Of a stretch of DNA of 64,000 nucleotides, positions 8,522 through 17,965 are shown in pieces. The stretch comes from Pycnococcus provasolii (Eukaryota > Chlorophyta > Pseudoscourfieldiophyceae > Pseudoscourfieldiales), in contig CP150562.1 in assembly GCA_049487715.1 (NCBI GenBank), positions 124,001 to 188,000 on the forward strand. Reading direction: 5' to 3'. Numbering within the stretch: position 1 is the stretch's first letter; each line of letters begins with the position of its first letter. The notes under the pieces were generated by a model, which worked only from the letters and a program-made list of their open reading frames with translations, was not told the DNA's origin and did no database searches. Made by a program: the position numbers and the translations under genes.

Positions 8522-9505
8522 ATGGTGCGCGTGGTGGCGCTTCAGCAGCAGCAGCTTCAGCATCAGCAGCTTCAGCAGCGTCGTCGTTCGTTTTGTAAAG
8601 GCGTTCGCGTCGCTTGCCGTGGTGTAGTGGCTTGTCGTGGTGGGTTAGTAGGGGGCGGCGCTCGCATCCTCGAAACCTCCCGCCCTCGCCCTTGCAGCTT
8701 GCTCAGTAGGGCAGTCCACCCGCGCTTCGCGGGTGTGGAGCGCGCGTACGGCGCGGAGACGTACCGGCGGCTTGCTGATACGACCGTCGTCGTCGTCGGC
8801 GTGGGTGGCGTGGGCTCGTGGGCGGCGGAAGCGCTGGTAAGGACTGGCGTGGGCGCAGTGGTGCTCGTCGACTTGGACGAAGTGTGCGTCAGTAACATCA
8901 ATCGGCAGCTGTGCGCCACGCAAGGCGCGGTAGGCAAGCCGAAGGCGAGTGTGCTGGCGGAGCGATTTCGCGAGGTGAACCCAGACGTCGACGTCATCCC
9001 TCTGCTCGAGTTCGTTGACGAGTCAAACGTCGACGACATTGTTACTGGCGCTGCATGGGCACATCTAGGAAGCGGCGTTGTGTCCTCGCCACCCGCTGTC
9101 GTGTTGGACGCGATTGACGACGTTAGGAATAAGGCGAGGCTTATCGCCGCGTGTCACAACCATGGCATACGCTGCGTGACGTGCGGTGGAGCGGGTGGCG
9201 CTCTCGACCCCGCGGCGTCGCTTCGACGTGGCGACCTCGCGGTGGCGGGTGGAGACGCGCTACTCAAAGCTACACGGCGTGCGCTGAAAGACAACTGTGG
9301 CTTTGTGCCTCCCGTCACTGGCAACGGTGCACCGTGGGGAATTCCTGCGGTGTACTGCGTGCAAACAAACACAGATAAGTCGCGCGCTTCAGCAGCGGAC
9401 GAGTACGGCCGCGCGTGCGATAAGTACGGAAGTGCCGTTTGCGTCACGGCGAGTATGGGTTTCTTCGCCGCCTCCGCCGCGCTTGAAGAAGTGCAAAGAC
9501 CGTGA
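8522..9505 (+). CDS. ThiF/E1-fold tRNA t6A dehydratase (TcdA/CsdL-like)
   Basis: Encodes 327 residues from ATG 8522. Upstream in-frame codons fall in the direct-repeat DNA and were excluded. After a Gln- and Arg-rich leader of ~75 residues, the ThiF fold begins VHPRFAGVERAYG, with the ATP loop VVVGVGGVGSWAAEALVRTG, then VLVDLDEVCVSNINRQL, and an acidic VLDAIDD site. In the TcdA/CsdL family this enzyme uses ATP to cyclise the t6A of tRNAs to ct6A. The leader could send it to the mitochondrion or plastid. TGTAA lies 5 bp after the stop. E1-like enzymes for ubiquitin-like proteins are the alternative, but no adenylation-domain extensions or UFD domain are present. Confidence 0.85.
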   Translation: MVRVVALQQQQLQHQQLQQRRRSFCKGVRVACRGVVACRGGLVGGGARILETSRPRPCSLLSRAVHPRFAGVERAYGAETYRRLADTTVVVVGVGGVGSWAAEALVRTGVGAVVLVDLDEVCVSNINRQLCATQGAVGKPKASVLAERFREVNPDVDVIPLLEFVDESNVDDIVTGAAWAHLGSGVVSSPPAVVLDAIDDVRNKARLIAACHNHGIRCVTCGGAGGALDPAASLRRGDLAVAGGDALLKATRRALKDNCGFVPPVTGNGAPWGIPAVYCVQTNTDKSRASAADEYGRACDKYGSAVCVTASMGFFAASAALEEVQRP

Positions 9506-9604
9506 AGTGTAACTTTCTTGTATATTGGCTTGACGACAACAGCGACAACAAGCGCAAGGGGAGCTCTCCCGCTGGACGTCAAGAGAAAAGCGGCCTGATA
9601 GCAC

Positions 9605-9672
9605 CTTTGAGTGAATGTGAATGGACGACCGTTGGACGAAGTAAACTCTATTACATTACTGAATGAGCTAAC
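9605..9672 (-). repeat. Convergent-intergenic element, copy 1
   Basis: On the minus strand it carries CTCATTCAGTAATG and, downstream, GTCCAACGGTCGTCCATT, then CACA. It lies between the stop codons of the TcdA-like gene and NDUFB9. Matching copies occur at 34110-34195 and 62563-62620. Confidence 0.8.
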
Positions 9673-9678
9673 TTAGCT

Positions 9679-10197
9679 TTAGTGGTGGTGTCCAGTTGCT
9701 GGCGTATCCCTTGGGTCCCAAGTGCCGGCCTCGCGTCCAAAGTCGAACGCCATGGAAATGCTTCCGTCAGCGGGCATCGGCGGGTTGCGCATGTACCTCG
9801 AGCCTCCGAATAAGTAAGGTGTCGTGTACGGGTCGGGGTGCCTCCACTTCTGAAACTCCGCCTCTCCCGCTCTCAGCGTCGTTTCGATTTGCATCGGGTC
9901 GGTCATGTTGCGGTTCGCCTCGAAGCGTGCGCGAATTTTCTCCTTCTGTGAGCGGGAAACCAAACCAAACCCAAGGAAGGGGGGAGTGAGGAGTCGGTAA
10001 GAGGATGCACACAAGCAAAGACAAAGACAAGGACAAAGACAAAGACAAAGACAAAGACAAGGACAAAGACAAAGACAAAGACATAAGCTCACCTCTGCGA
10101 ACCACATCCATCTGTTCGTCGTGTACGGCTGCAGGTCGCGTATGACTGCGCGGTACAGGTGCACGACGCGCAACGCCTGCTGCGAGGTGCCAGCCAT
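9679..10197 (-). CDS. NDUFB9: Complex I subunit NDUFB9 (B22, LYR protein)
   Basis: The gene is join(10093..10197, 9679..9945), 123 residues. The intron 9946..10092 (147 bp, GTGAGC..TCACAG) is mostly an AAAGAC tandem array. The N-terminus holds the LYR motif in VVHLYRAVIRDL, the contact for the mitochondrial acyl carrier protein. The second exon matches mammalian B22 (IRARFEANRNM...EAEFQKWRHPDPY..P). NDUFB9 is an accessory subunit of the distal membrane arm of mitochondrial NADH dehydrogenase. Length is shorter than human (179) but typical of protist and algal forms. The splice keeps the frame exactly (MWFAE|KEKIRARF). Confidence 0.9.
   Translation of the reverse strand: MAGTSQQALRVVHLYRAVIRDLQPYTTNRWMWFAEVSLCLCLCLCPCLCLCLCLCPCLCLCLCASSYRLLTPPFLGFGLVSRSQKEKIRARFEANRNMTDPMQIETTLRAGEAEFQKWRHPDPYTTPYLFGGSRYMRNPPMPADGSISMAFDFGREAGTWDPRDTPATGHHH
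10010..10084 (+). repeat. AAAGAC hexamer array within intron
   Basis: About 12 units of AAAGAC/AAGGAC inside the NDUFB9 intron; a microsatellite. Confidence 0.9.
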
Positions 10198-10786
10198 GGC
10201 TGCGAGAAGTGGAGAGAGAGCAATACAGATGGAGATGGGCTCAACAGGGTCCTCGCCCTTTATTCCCCATTGGGGGATACGTTGTTTACCGTCTGACCTG
10301 CATTCATCATTCACAGTGGGTGGGGAGACTTTTCGGGATCCCGGTTGGGTATCCGTCCAGTCGGGTCAGTAGTACTTAAGGTGGAGATTTCTTGCACCCA
10401 GAAATAACTACGATAATAAAGTTATTATGTCCGCCGGCGGTCAACTATGCGGCTGTGTGGAGCGCGACGCCGACGCCGAACGACGTGCCGCCGCCGACTA
10501 CGCGCAAGGGCGCGCGACGCGCTCGTCGCGCCGCCGAGCACATGTATAATGGTACTTATGGTACTTGTGTGCTTGTTTGGGAGGAGCACGTTCTGCTACC
10601 TCGCGGACGGGGTGTGGAAATGTCACTCGAGCACTACATGTAGCCGCCTGCTTTGCTTGAGGTGCGGAGCACAACTCACAATGAACGTGAAGTTACAGCG
10701 AACGTCAAGTTGCTCAAGGAGGATCACTAACTCAAGGAGGATCAAATAATAAAAAATCAAATTCTTTAACATTGTGAATTCCCATG
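10198..10786. other. Intergenic spacer, no gene supported
   Basis: Lies between the NDUFB9 start and the 3' end of the large proline-rich gene. The short frames here are Arg-rich or Leu/Cys-rich shadows of GC-rich DNA without family resemblance. GGGATCCCGGT recurs near 10334. Confidence 0.55.
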
Positions 10787-13700
10787 TTACCTTCTATGAG
10801 AAGGCGACTCGAGCTCAAGCTCAACGCCCTCCTCGCCAACCTCCTCCTCGTCAGTCTCGTAAGCTGAAGACTCCTCATCCTCATCCTCCTCGTCCTCCTC
10901 CTCGATCTCCTCGCCCTCCTCCTCTTCATCCTCCACCTCCTCCTCGTATTCGCCCTCCTCGTCGTCTTCATCATATTCCTCGTAGTCGCCAGATGTCATC
11001 GCAGACATCTCAACTTCACCAGGCTCGTACCCCTCCTTCTCCCGAGGACCCGTAGCTTCCGCCGCCGCAGGATCAACCGCCGTTGGACCCGTGTAGTCAG
11101 GATTGTAACGACGAAGCATTTCATCTGTACGCGTGCTGGCAGCGGCAACACCAACGCCAACGCCGTCAAACTCGCCGCCAAGATCAGGCGTGAGTCCATC
11201 TCCAGTCGAGGCTGGACCAGACGAGGCACGCATCACCTTCGTGTAGTAGAAGTATCCGCCTGCCGTCAAGCCTGCAAGTCCCACGATACTGCACACCGAG
11301 GCGATTGCCGCGAGCGTACCTGTGTCGAGTCCGCCCGAGCCACTCGATGTCGGCGGCGGCGGGCTTGCCGGCGGGCTTGGCGGTGGTGGTGGGCTCGGCG
11401 GCGGCGGTGGGCTTGGAGGGGGCGGTGGCGGCGGAGGAGGAGGCGGACTCGGCGGTGGCGGCGGAGGTGGTGGAAGATACGGGGTGGCACCCGGTGGATC
11501 CACCTTCTTCTCCAGCTCGGCCTCAGCCTCCTTCACAAAGTCGTCCTCAGTAATTTTGTCCTCCGCAAACTCGGCGATGAGCTCCGTCACCTTTCCTTGC
11601 GCCTTGAACGCCTCGCCAAAGGCGTCATTGAGTAGTGACGGAGGCTTAGTGGCAGCAGCCTGTCGCCGCGCGGCGGACGGAGTGCATCCCCACCCTTGCC
11701 CAGTCGTGTAACTCGCAAACGCGCCGATGGTCTTCTCGACGCGACTGTTCGAGTCGCTCACAATTTTGACTACTACGCCCGCAGCCTCGTCCGTCATGCC
11801 GACGAGGCCGAGAGCTGTGGCAGTGTCCCAGTCGTATCCATTCGCAAGTGCCGTCTCCAAAACAGACTTTAGGACGCTCGTATCCGTCAAGGAGAGTGAA
11901 CCCTGTGGCAGATCGTCGCCCGCAAGCAGGTGGCGACGACGGCGGGGAAGCATCGTGTCCGCAAGAGCGCGTCGCAGCGAACGGCGCCGCGACGCACGCT
12001 CCAGAGTCTCCACTTGGAATGCCATCACCCTCAAAGCCTCGTAAACACGCTCCGACGCTTCGACGTGAGAGATCGGTTCACCGCGCTTCTCCGCCGCGCC
12101 GAATACGGCCGCGCTCATCATCGTCACAGTGTTCTGCATCGAGAGGAGAGCGCGGAAAGAGCTGAGCGTCAGATCGCCGAACACCCTCGCGTTCTTCTCC
12201 GATTCCGTCTTCGTCGTGCAGTTGACGCCCGTCGCAAGCGTCACTGTCTGCTCATCATCAAGCACTCTATTGACAGGATCGATGTTTGGGACGGCGCCCT
12301 CCAGGCCAAGCAGACGATACATCATGTCGTATGCAAGGGACGTGCGCTTGCTGTCTCCGACAGACGTCGCCTGCGGCGAATCGATCAAATAAGAGACGAG
12401 GGTGGAGAGCGGGCTGATCGTCATCGGACGCGCTGTGCCAACGGCAGAGGAGAGGATCACGGTGAGATTGAGCAGCAATGTCATGTCGCGGCACTGTGCG
12501 GAGACCGATTCCGGCTTGCGCACGTGCAGCGTCTCGCTTGTAAACGCCCTGACGGCGAATGCGCCTGCGTCCGAGCACGTTGATGTTGCGTTCGCGGGGC
12601 ACGACGCGGTGATGGGCTGCTCGTCCGGAGAACGTTCCGGGTTAGGCTTCTGCATCACTTCGCAGCCCATCATGTAGCTCGTGCCAAGTACGCGTCCCTG
12701 CACAATTTCTATTGGCATCGGCGGCGGCGGCGGCGGCGAGGGTGGGAGCTCAGGAACATCCACGAATTCGAACTTGTAAGGCGTTCCCCAAATTCCATCA
12801 GCCGGTTTCAGCCTAATAGACGCCTGAAGGGGCAGGCCAAACCCAACGTCGATCTGCGCAGCCTCCGTACCATCCGAGAAGCATGGCGTACCGTATCCAC
12901 CGCAGGGCTTGGTCACTGGCTCAGAACTATTCAAGCTCACCTCGATGGTCAACGAAGTAAGCTCGTCGTCGTGCCGGAAAATGTGGAGCGACAGGTCCGA
13001 GTTGGTTGTTTTCACCCCCTTCGGGACGAGCACCTTGTAGTCAAAGGTTTCTGCGTCGAACGACGGCTGCACCGCAACTGCGCCGCTGGAGATGAGGTCC
13101 AAACCAGCCTCAGATCGGATCTCGATATTGTTGATTTGCGATGCTTGCGGGACAGAACGGCGCGTGAGAATCAGCTCGTAAGTGAAGTCTGCGCTTTCGC
13201 CAGGACGTGACGAAATCAGCTCAATGGTGTGATTTCCCACGTCAAGCTCCGCAGGATTGCCGGTGAATTCCGTGGTGTACTTAACATCAACGCACAGCTG
13301 GAACAGCTTCCACGCCTCATTGACCTCCGTCGAGTTGAAAAGATTGCTTGGCAATGTCGAAAGTGCCACCACGACATTCTCAAGATCAATCTCCATGTTG
13401 TACAGCGAGCACTTCTCCACATTCTTCGCCTTGTAATTAGAGCACACCTCTTCCTGTGGCGCACCCTGAGTGAGGTAGGGAACGTTAGATGCGAGATACG
13501 ACTTCAGGTTCGCCATGCAGTATTCGCCACCATTTTTCTCGGAACCGCCGCACAACACGCTGTAGAGGTCCTGGGCTTGCGTGGCAGTTGGATCATCGCA
13601 AACACCAGTTGTTCCATTCAGAATGGCGGCACATCCACTTGGGCAGAATGCCGTTGCTTCTGTACCGAAACTCGTGGCATCCTCGAGAAGAGCCGCCTTT

Positions 13701-16700
13701 GTTGCCTCAATCTGATCGAAGCACGTTTCCCCAATGCGTGACTTGAAGATTTCCGCGGTATCGCACGGCGGAAGCGTCGTGGTCGTAGTCGTCGTGGTCG
13801 TAGTCGTCGTGGTCGTAGTCGTCGTGGTCGTAGTCGTCGTGGTGGTCGTGGTGGTCGTGACATTCGTTGCATTAGTCACTTCGCCAGGCACCGTTCCGTT
13901 TTGGGGCAACGTCACATTCGTTGCGTTCGCCACCGTGCCGGGCAACGTTCCATTTTGCAGCAACATGCGGCGCCGAGGCGATGCATTCACAGACTGATCT
14001 AGCCATGTCGCCTTCACTCGGTCACCGGTCCGCTTCTCGTAGTACACGCGCACGTCCTTGACAAAGTGCGGGACCATCGCCGTGAGCGTCTGGCCTCCCG
14101 CGCTAGGATCGAATGGTGGAGTGAGCTGGATAGCCTCAGTCACACTACCTTCTGGCATCGGCATGACCCACATGTTTCTGAGATACGGCTTATCAGTGGG
14201 GATCGCCATCTTCTTGAGGCGCAGCGCATACGAATTCAACAGGCCGTCCACGGTGGCTGTCACCACCGCGAGTGAAAGTGTTTCATTAGCAGCGAGGTCG
14301 TAGACTTTCTGTTTGTTGATGTCAAAGCACAGTGAACCATCATTGTATACTGAAGGACAGGCTGCTTGATTCACCACCTCGTACTGATTCTTCGTGCCAA
14401 GCAAGACAACAATGTCACCTTGCTCGAAGTTCGTCTGTAGCTTAAGCGTGACACCTTCTCCTTGCTCTATCCAGGGATCGACGACTTCATCCACAAAGGT
14501 CGCAGTGTACAACGCGCTCTGCGAGATGCACGACTCCAGCGCCACGTCAACAGTCGTCTGCTCGAAGAACGGCGCAATCGCCATCTCTGAGTACACAACT
14601 TTCGCAGTCGCTGGACCCATCGGCTGCAATACGCTGAGCGAACTTAGCCCTCGCCGAAGCATAGCATAGTTGTCCTCGAACTGAACACATTCATCCCCTG
14701 AAAAGGTGCCTTCGTTGGACGCCCCCTGCGGCGTGCCCACGACGAGGATGGTGTACTTGTTCACCCTGGTGTAGTCCTTGTTCCTGACCTCAATGACCAG
14801 CTTGCCAACACCGCCCGATGCACTCATTGTCGCTTCGTGCAAGGTGGCATTTCCCTCCGCAAGGAATCGTCGAGCCTTTCGGCCCTGCGACACACCGCCG
14901 TTTGCAGCGTCCAACGCAGCTTCCATGAGGAAGCATGACGACGTCGAGCACTCCTGAAGCGTAAACTGCCCGCTTAATGCCTTCAAGCCGTCCAAGCCTC
15001 GGTCTGCCGCCACGATTCCTGTAAATGGTGACGACAGACTTCCATCGTCGACGTCAACCGTGGACATTGACGATAATGCCGTGTAGTTCACCACAAACGA
15101 TAGCGTGTCTGCGGGAAGGCGAAGCTCGTACTCAAAGGTTTCCTGGTCGAAAACGGGAACAAGCGTGCCAGCGCTAAACGACAGCTTGCTGAGTTTCATG
15201 TCAGCAGTCAGTGGTGGCGGGCTTGGCGGCGGAGGCGGCGATGGCGGCGGCGGTGGCGATGCGAATACACCGGGCGCATTCGGTGGAGGCGAAGGCGGCG
15301 GCGACGGCGGCGGCGACGGCGGCGGTGGAGGAGGTGAGGGCGGCGGCGGAGGTGGCGGCGGTGGTGGCGGCGGCGGACTTGGCGGTGGCGGCGGCGGAAT
15401 CTTGCCAGGCTCCACGCACTTGAATGGGTACGGTTCGTACGCATCCACCACCTCTCCACCATCGCTCTCCAAAATGTCAAGACCAGCGCTTGCGAGGAGT
15501 TCATTCGGACTGAAGCCATAAAACTCGTCGCGCTTCTTGTCACCCTTCGTGTGAATGCCGTAGAAGTCCACTTCCTCGTCCACCACCGCTGCAATCTTCT
15601 TCACAGTTTTCTTTTTGATTGGAACTCGAGGTGGACAGATCGGCAGGACACTTTCCGGCGGGGGTGGAGGTGGTGGGGGAGGTGGAGGCGACGGCGGGGG
15701 GGATGGCGGCGGCGACGGCGGTGGCGACGGCGGCGGCGACGGCGGCGGCGATGGTGGCGGCGACGGCGGGGGGGATGGCGGCGGCGACGGCGGTGGCGAC
15801 GGCGGCGGCGACGGCGGCGGCGATGGTGGCGGCGACGGCGGCGGCGAAGGAGGCGGCGGCGGAGGCGGCGGAGGCGGCGGCGGGCTCGGTGGCGACGGCG
15901 GAGGTGGCGGCATGCTTTCCGCGATGCTCTGCAGGCCGTAGAACTCAGCTCGAGAAGGCATCACCTTTCCGACCGAAACACCGAACGTCTCTTCCGCCAC
16001 TTCCTCGGCAACCACTCCGTAGAAGTGCTCCGCGCGCGACGCAAGTAGCGCGCGGCCGGTCGCCGCGTCGGCCGCCTCCCTCAGCGCGTCCAACCCCTTG
16101 AGTGCCCGCTTCGGCAAGTCTTCCATGTGGCCGTGCCCAGGCTCGTCGAGGCCGCCACTGCTCACGAGAACTTTGGGTAAAGCCTTGCGCTCCTTCACCG
16201 CGCCATCCGCCGATACGCCGTAGCGCAACGCCTGGTACGCGGCGTTGCCAGCAGCCTCGACGCGTGGGGCGTCGGGCTGCGACGCGAACGAAACGCTGAC
16301 GGGAACGGACACGCCGGGCGTGAGCTCCGGGGTGACGCAAGTAACGTCCACAATACCGTTCGCGGCAGCCGCTACGTGCGATGCGAGCACGCTCTCGCCA
16401 TTCTCGTTTGCGTTTCCAAAGTGGCACGTGTACTTCGCCGTCTTTCCCAGAAGCACTGGCGAGGCTGCAGGGAAGTCTGCGGCCAGCGCGTCGAAGTGAA
16501 TGCGTGCCGTAAGCTGGGTGCCTCCCTCGGCGGGCCCCGCGGCGGGCTCGAGGCGCCGCAGCGCGAACGTCGTGAAGAGCGCGTGCGCGCGAGCAGCCTG
16601 CTTGTCGTTCGCGTTCACGGGCACGAGCCTCGTCGCCTGTCCCTTGGCTGCGAGGACGTTCCACGGCGGCGTTTCGCACCGCTGGAAGCACCCGTGCGCT

Positions 16701-17050
16701 TTCGTCGCCGTCGCGTTGGTGAGCACCGCGAGCGCGCCGTGTCCAAACGCACATCCGCCAATCTGAGTGGAGGCTGGCACGTCGATGGTCGCACGTCCGC
16801 TCGCGTCAGCGACGGCAAGTACTGTGGCCGGCTGTGTCTTCTTCTCTGCGTCTGCGTTCGCGCAACTTTGTCTTGTGTGAGGCGAGTTGTCGAGAGGACG
16901 AGCAAGCTGAGAAGAACCTGAAACCCACGGCACGAGCGCAAGGACAACCAAAAGCACAACCGCAGACACAGACGCACAACCACGGTTAACACGAATAACA
17001 CGAAGGCAAGGGTGACGGCCCACTTTGAAATCTCTAACGAAATACGCCAT
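10787..17050 (-). CDS. Giant hydroxyproline-rich type I membrane glycoprotein
   Basis: Encodes 2087 residues. Order: N-terminal signal (hydrophobic ASVSAVVLLVVLALVPWVSG), an IPT/TIG-like stretch (LRRLEPAAGPAEGGTQL, about residue 170), a long SPPP-repeat block (about 375-470), a second Pro block (~545-610), a cadherin-like beta-sandwich (MKLSKLSFSAGTLVPVFD), a poly-Thr run (about residue 1070-1100), further beta-sandwich segments, a third Pro block, one membrane helix (TLAAIASVCSIVGLAGLTAG) and a highly acidic cytosolic tail rich in Glu/Asp. SPPP and Thr runs are typical of green-algal cell-wall and pherophorin-like proteins, where prolines are hydroxylated and glycosylated. A wall-membrane linker or adhesion receptor is inferred. 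No intron is needed. Confidence 0.85.
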   Translation of the reverse strand: MAYFVRDFKVGRHPCLRVIRVNRGCASVSAVVLLVVLALVPWVSGSSQLARPLDNSPHTRQSCANADAEKKTQPATVLAVADASGRATIDVPASTQIGGCAFGHGALAVLTNATATKAHGCFQRCETPPWNVLAAKGQATRLVPVNANDKQAARAHALFTTFALRRLEPAAGPAEGGTQLTARIHFDALAADFPAASPVLLGKTAKYTCHFGNANENGESVLASHVAAAANGIVDVTCVTPELTPGVSVPVSVSFASQPDAPRVEAAGNAAYQALRYGVSADGAVKERKALPKVLVSSGGLDEPGHGHMEDLPKRALKGLDALREAADAATGRALLASRAEHFYGVVAEEVAEETFGVSVGKVMPSRAEFYGLQSIAESMPPPPPSPPSPPPPPPPPPPPPSPPPSPPPSPPPSPPPSPPPSPPPSPPPSPPPSPPPSPPPSPPPSPPPSPPPSPPPPPPPPPPPESVLPICPPRVPIKKKTVKKIAAVVDEEVDFYGIHTKGDKKRDEFYGFSPNELLASAGLDILESDGGEVVDAYEPYPFKCVEPGKIPPPPPPSPPPPPPPPPPPPPSPPPPPPSPPPSPPPSPPPNAPGVFASPPPPPSPPPPPSPPPLTADMKLSKLSFSAGTLVPVFDQETFEYELRLPADTLSFVVNYTALSSMSTVDVDDGSLSSPFTGIVAADRGLDGLKALSGQFTLQECSTSSCFLMEAALDAANGGVSQGRKARRFLAEGNATLHEATMSASGGVGKLVIEVRNKDYTRVNKYTILVVGTPQGASNEGTFSGDECVQFEDNYAMLRRGLSSLSVLQPMGPATAKVVYSEMAIAPFFEQTTVDVALESCISQSALYTATFVDEVVDPWIEQGEGVTLKLQTNFEQGDIVVLLGTKNQYEVVNQAACPSVYNDGSLCFDINKQKVYDLAANETLSLAVVTATVDGLLNSYALRLKKMAIPTDKPYLRNMWVMPMPEGSVTEAIQLTPPFDPSAGGQTLTAMVPHFVKDVRVYYEKRTGDRVKATWLDQSVNASPRRRMLLQNGTLPGTVANATNVTLPQNGTVPGEVTNATNVTTTTTTTTTTTTTTTTTTTTTTTTTTTTLPPCDTAEIFKSRIGETCFDQIEATKAALLEDATSFGTEATAFCPSGCAAILNGTTGVCDDPTATQAQDLYSVLCGGSEKNGGEYCMANLKSYLASNVPYLTQGAPQEEVCSNYKAKNVEKCSLYNMEIDLENVVVALSTLPSNLFNSTEVNEAWKLFQLCVDVKYTTEFTGNPAELDVGNHTIELISSRPGESADFTYELILTRRSVPQASQINNIEIRSEAGLDLISSGAVAVQPSFDAETFDYKVLVPKGVKTTNSDLSLHIFRHDDELTSLTIEVSLNSSEPVTKPCGGYGTPCFSDGTEAAQIDVGFGLPLQASIRLKPADGIWGTPYKFEFVDVPELPPSPPPPPPMPIEIVQGRVLGTSYMMGCEVMQKPNPERSPDEQPITASCPANATSTCSDAGAFAVRAFTSETLHVRKPESVSAQCRDMTLLLNLTVILSSAVGTARPMTISPLSTLVSYLIDSPQATSVGDSKRTSLAYDMMYRLLGLEGAVPNIDPVNRVLDDEQTVTLATGVNCTTKTESEKNARVFGDLTLSSFRALLSMQNTVTMMSAAVFGAAEKRGEPISHVEASERVYEALRVMAFQVETLERASRRRSLRRALADTMLPRRRRHLLAGDDLPQGSLSLTDTSVLKSVLETALANGYDWDTATALGLVGMTDEAAGVVVKIVSDSNSRVEKTIGAFASYTTGQGWGCTPSAARRQAAATKPPSLLNDAFGEAFKAQGKVTELIAEFAEDKITEDDFVKEAEAELEKKVDPPGATPYLPPPPPPPPSPPPPPPPPPPPSPPPPPSPPPPPSPPASPPPPTSSGSGGLDTGTLAAIASVCSIVGLAGLTAGGYFYYTKVMRASSGPASTGDGLTPDLGGEFDGVGVGVAAASTRTDEMLRRYNPDYTGPTAVDPAAAEATGPREKEGYEPGEVEMSAMTSGDYEEYDEDDEEGEYEEEVEDEEEEGEEIEEEDEEDEDEESSAYETDEEEVGEEGVELELESPSHRR
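13777..13860 (-). repeat. Poly-Thr coding microsatellite
   Basis: ACGACTACGACC/ACCACG-type repeats encode an uninterrupted threonine run in the large membrane glycoprotein, read as poly-Val on the other strand. Confidence 0.9.
15651..15912 (-). repeat. SPPP-coding tandem repeat
   Basis: Twelve or more 12-bp units encode Ser-Pro-Pro-Pro in the proline block of the surface glycoprotein. Two nearly identical ~70-bp sub-blocks are visible (about 15690-15760 and 15770-15840), implying recent expansion. Confidence 0.85.
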
Positions 17051-17237
17051 GGCAATACACCCGCTTGCAGTTGCAGTGCAGAGCTTGCAGTTGCTTCCTC
17101 ACCTCGAGATGAGAGGGAGGGAGGGAGACGCGACGGCCTCGAGGGAGTGGAGCCTCAAAGAGAGCCGTTGGTGGTTTCAACCTCGCTCGCACGACGTCTC
17201 GGGTCGTCCGCTCCTCGTTGCTTCTTGCGGCCTGTGA

Positions 17238-17284
17238 GGTCTCTTCTCTTCTCTTCTCTTCTCTTCTCTTCTCTTCTCTTCTCG
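17238..17284 (+). repeat. TTCTC pyrimidine tandem repeat
   Basis: About nine TTCTC units immediately before the ATG of the small ORF at 17295. Polypyrimidine tracts near starts can act as promoter or leader elements; this is inference. Confidence 0.85.
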
Positions 17285-17294
17285 CTCGACCGCA

Positions 17295-17531
17295 ATGGAC
17301 CGCTTGAAAAAGCTTCTCGTTCTCGCTCTATGCGTAGCTCTCTCGCTCGCGATTCGGTTTTCGTTTGTGGCTTGCAGTCTTATTCCGCCCAGGCTGCCAG
17401 GCATTATGGGCGGATCAAAGCCTCGTTTGGTTTCCGATGAGAGACTTGGCATGAGCGATAATGAGAGAGCGATCGCGACAACCTTTCCCTCGCAGCCTTG
17501 CCGCCAATTTTGGCGGATTGGGTGGAATTAA
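17295..17531 (+). CDS. Small putative secreted protein
   Basis: Encodes 78 residues from ATG. The first 26 residues (MDRLKKLLVLALCVALSLAI) look like a signal peptide; the remainder has no recognised domain. It is divergent from the giant surface glycoprotein gene (244 bp between starts) and preceded by the TTCTC repeat. A second exon cannot be ruled out. It may be a chance frame. Confidence 0.35.
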   Translation: MDRLKKLLVLALCVALSLAIRFSFVACSLIPPRLPGIMGGSKPRLVSDERLGMSDNERAIATTFPSQPCRQFWRIGWN

Positions 17532-17844
17532 CAACGCATTCACACGACGAATGCCGCCGCAAGCCCCAAGATGCAATAGGACCTCTCCTACTGGTCGATC
17601 ATCATATCCTCCCGTCTTGAATTTCCGTCGTCCATCTTTCCAAGGATTTATGGTTGTGGCTTTGCCTTGCATGGAGGAATTTCTGCGAAGTTGCTTGTTA
17701 GGAACCTGCCTTGATGAGTAAGGTTTCTTTCGTTTCTTGACTTAATTGCTGAGTTTACGCCACCTGGCGCGCAGACAGACAGGGACTTCAAAAACCTCAC
17801 CACTGGGGACGAACCCTATATAACTGGAAACCCTAACCAGTTCG

Positions 17845-17880
17845 TTAGGGTTAGGGTTAGGGTTAGGGTTAGGGTTAGGG
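17845..17880 (+). promoter_or_regulatory. TTAGGG x6 tract before BT1 transporter
   Basis: Six perfect TTAGGG units ending 85 bp upstream of the ATG at 17966, with one CCCTAA on the other side at 17830. This is the longest perfect tract in the window. A promoter role is inferred from repeated placement. Confidence 0.5.
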
Positions 17881-17965
17881 GGAACGCTCGGGCGCGTTTC
17901 GCTTTTTCGCTTTGTCCTTCTCCCGATGCAACCAACCAACAACAACGCGCACACGGTTTTCAACC

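Noticed and set aside
5791-10345. Shared GGGATCCCGGT at two intergenic sites as a mobile element
   Set aside because: Only about 11 bp match; the flanks do not align.
15551-16101. Poly-Gly and Arg-Trp-rich plus-strand ORFs
   Set aside because: They are the complement of the SPPP repeat of the membrane glycoprotein.
17415-17672. Minus-strand 85-codon ORF
   Set aside because: No conserved features, no supporting signals, and it overlaps the more plausible signal-peptide ORF.
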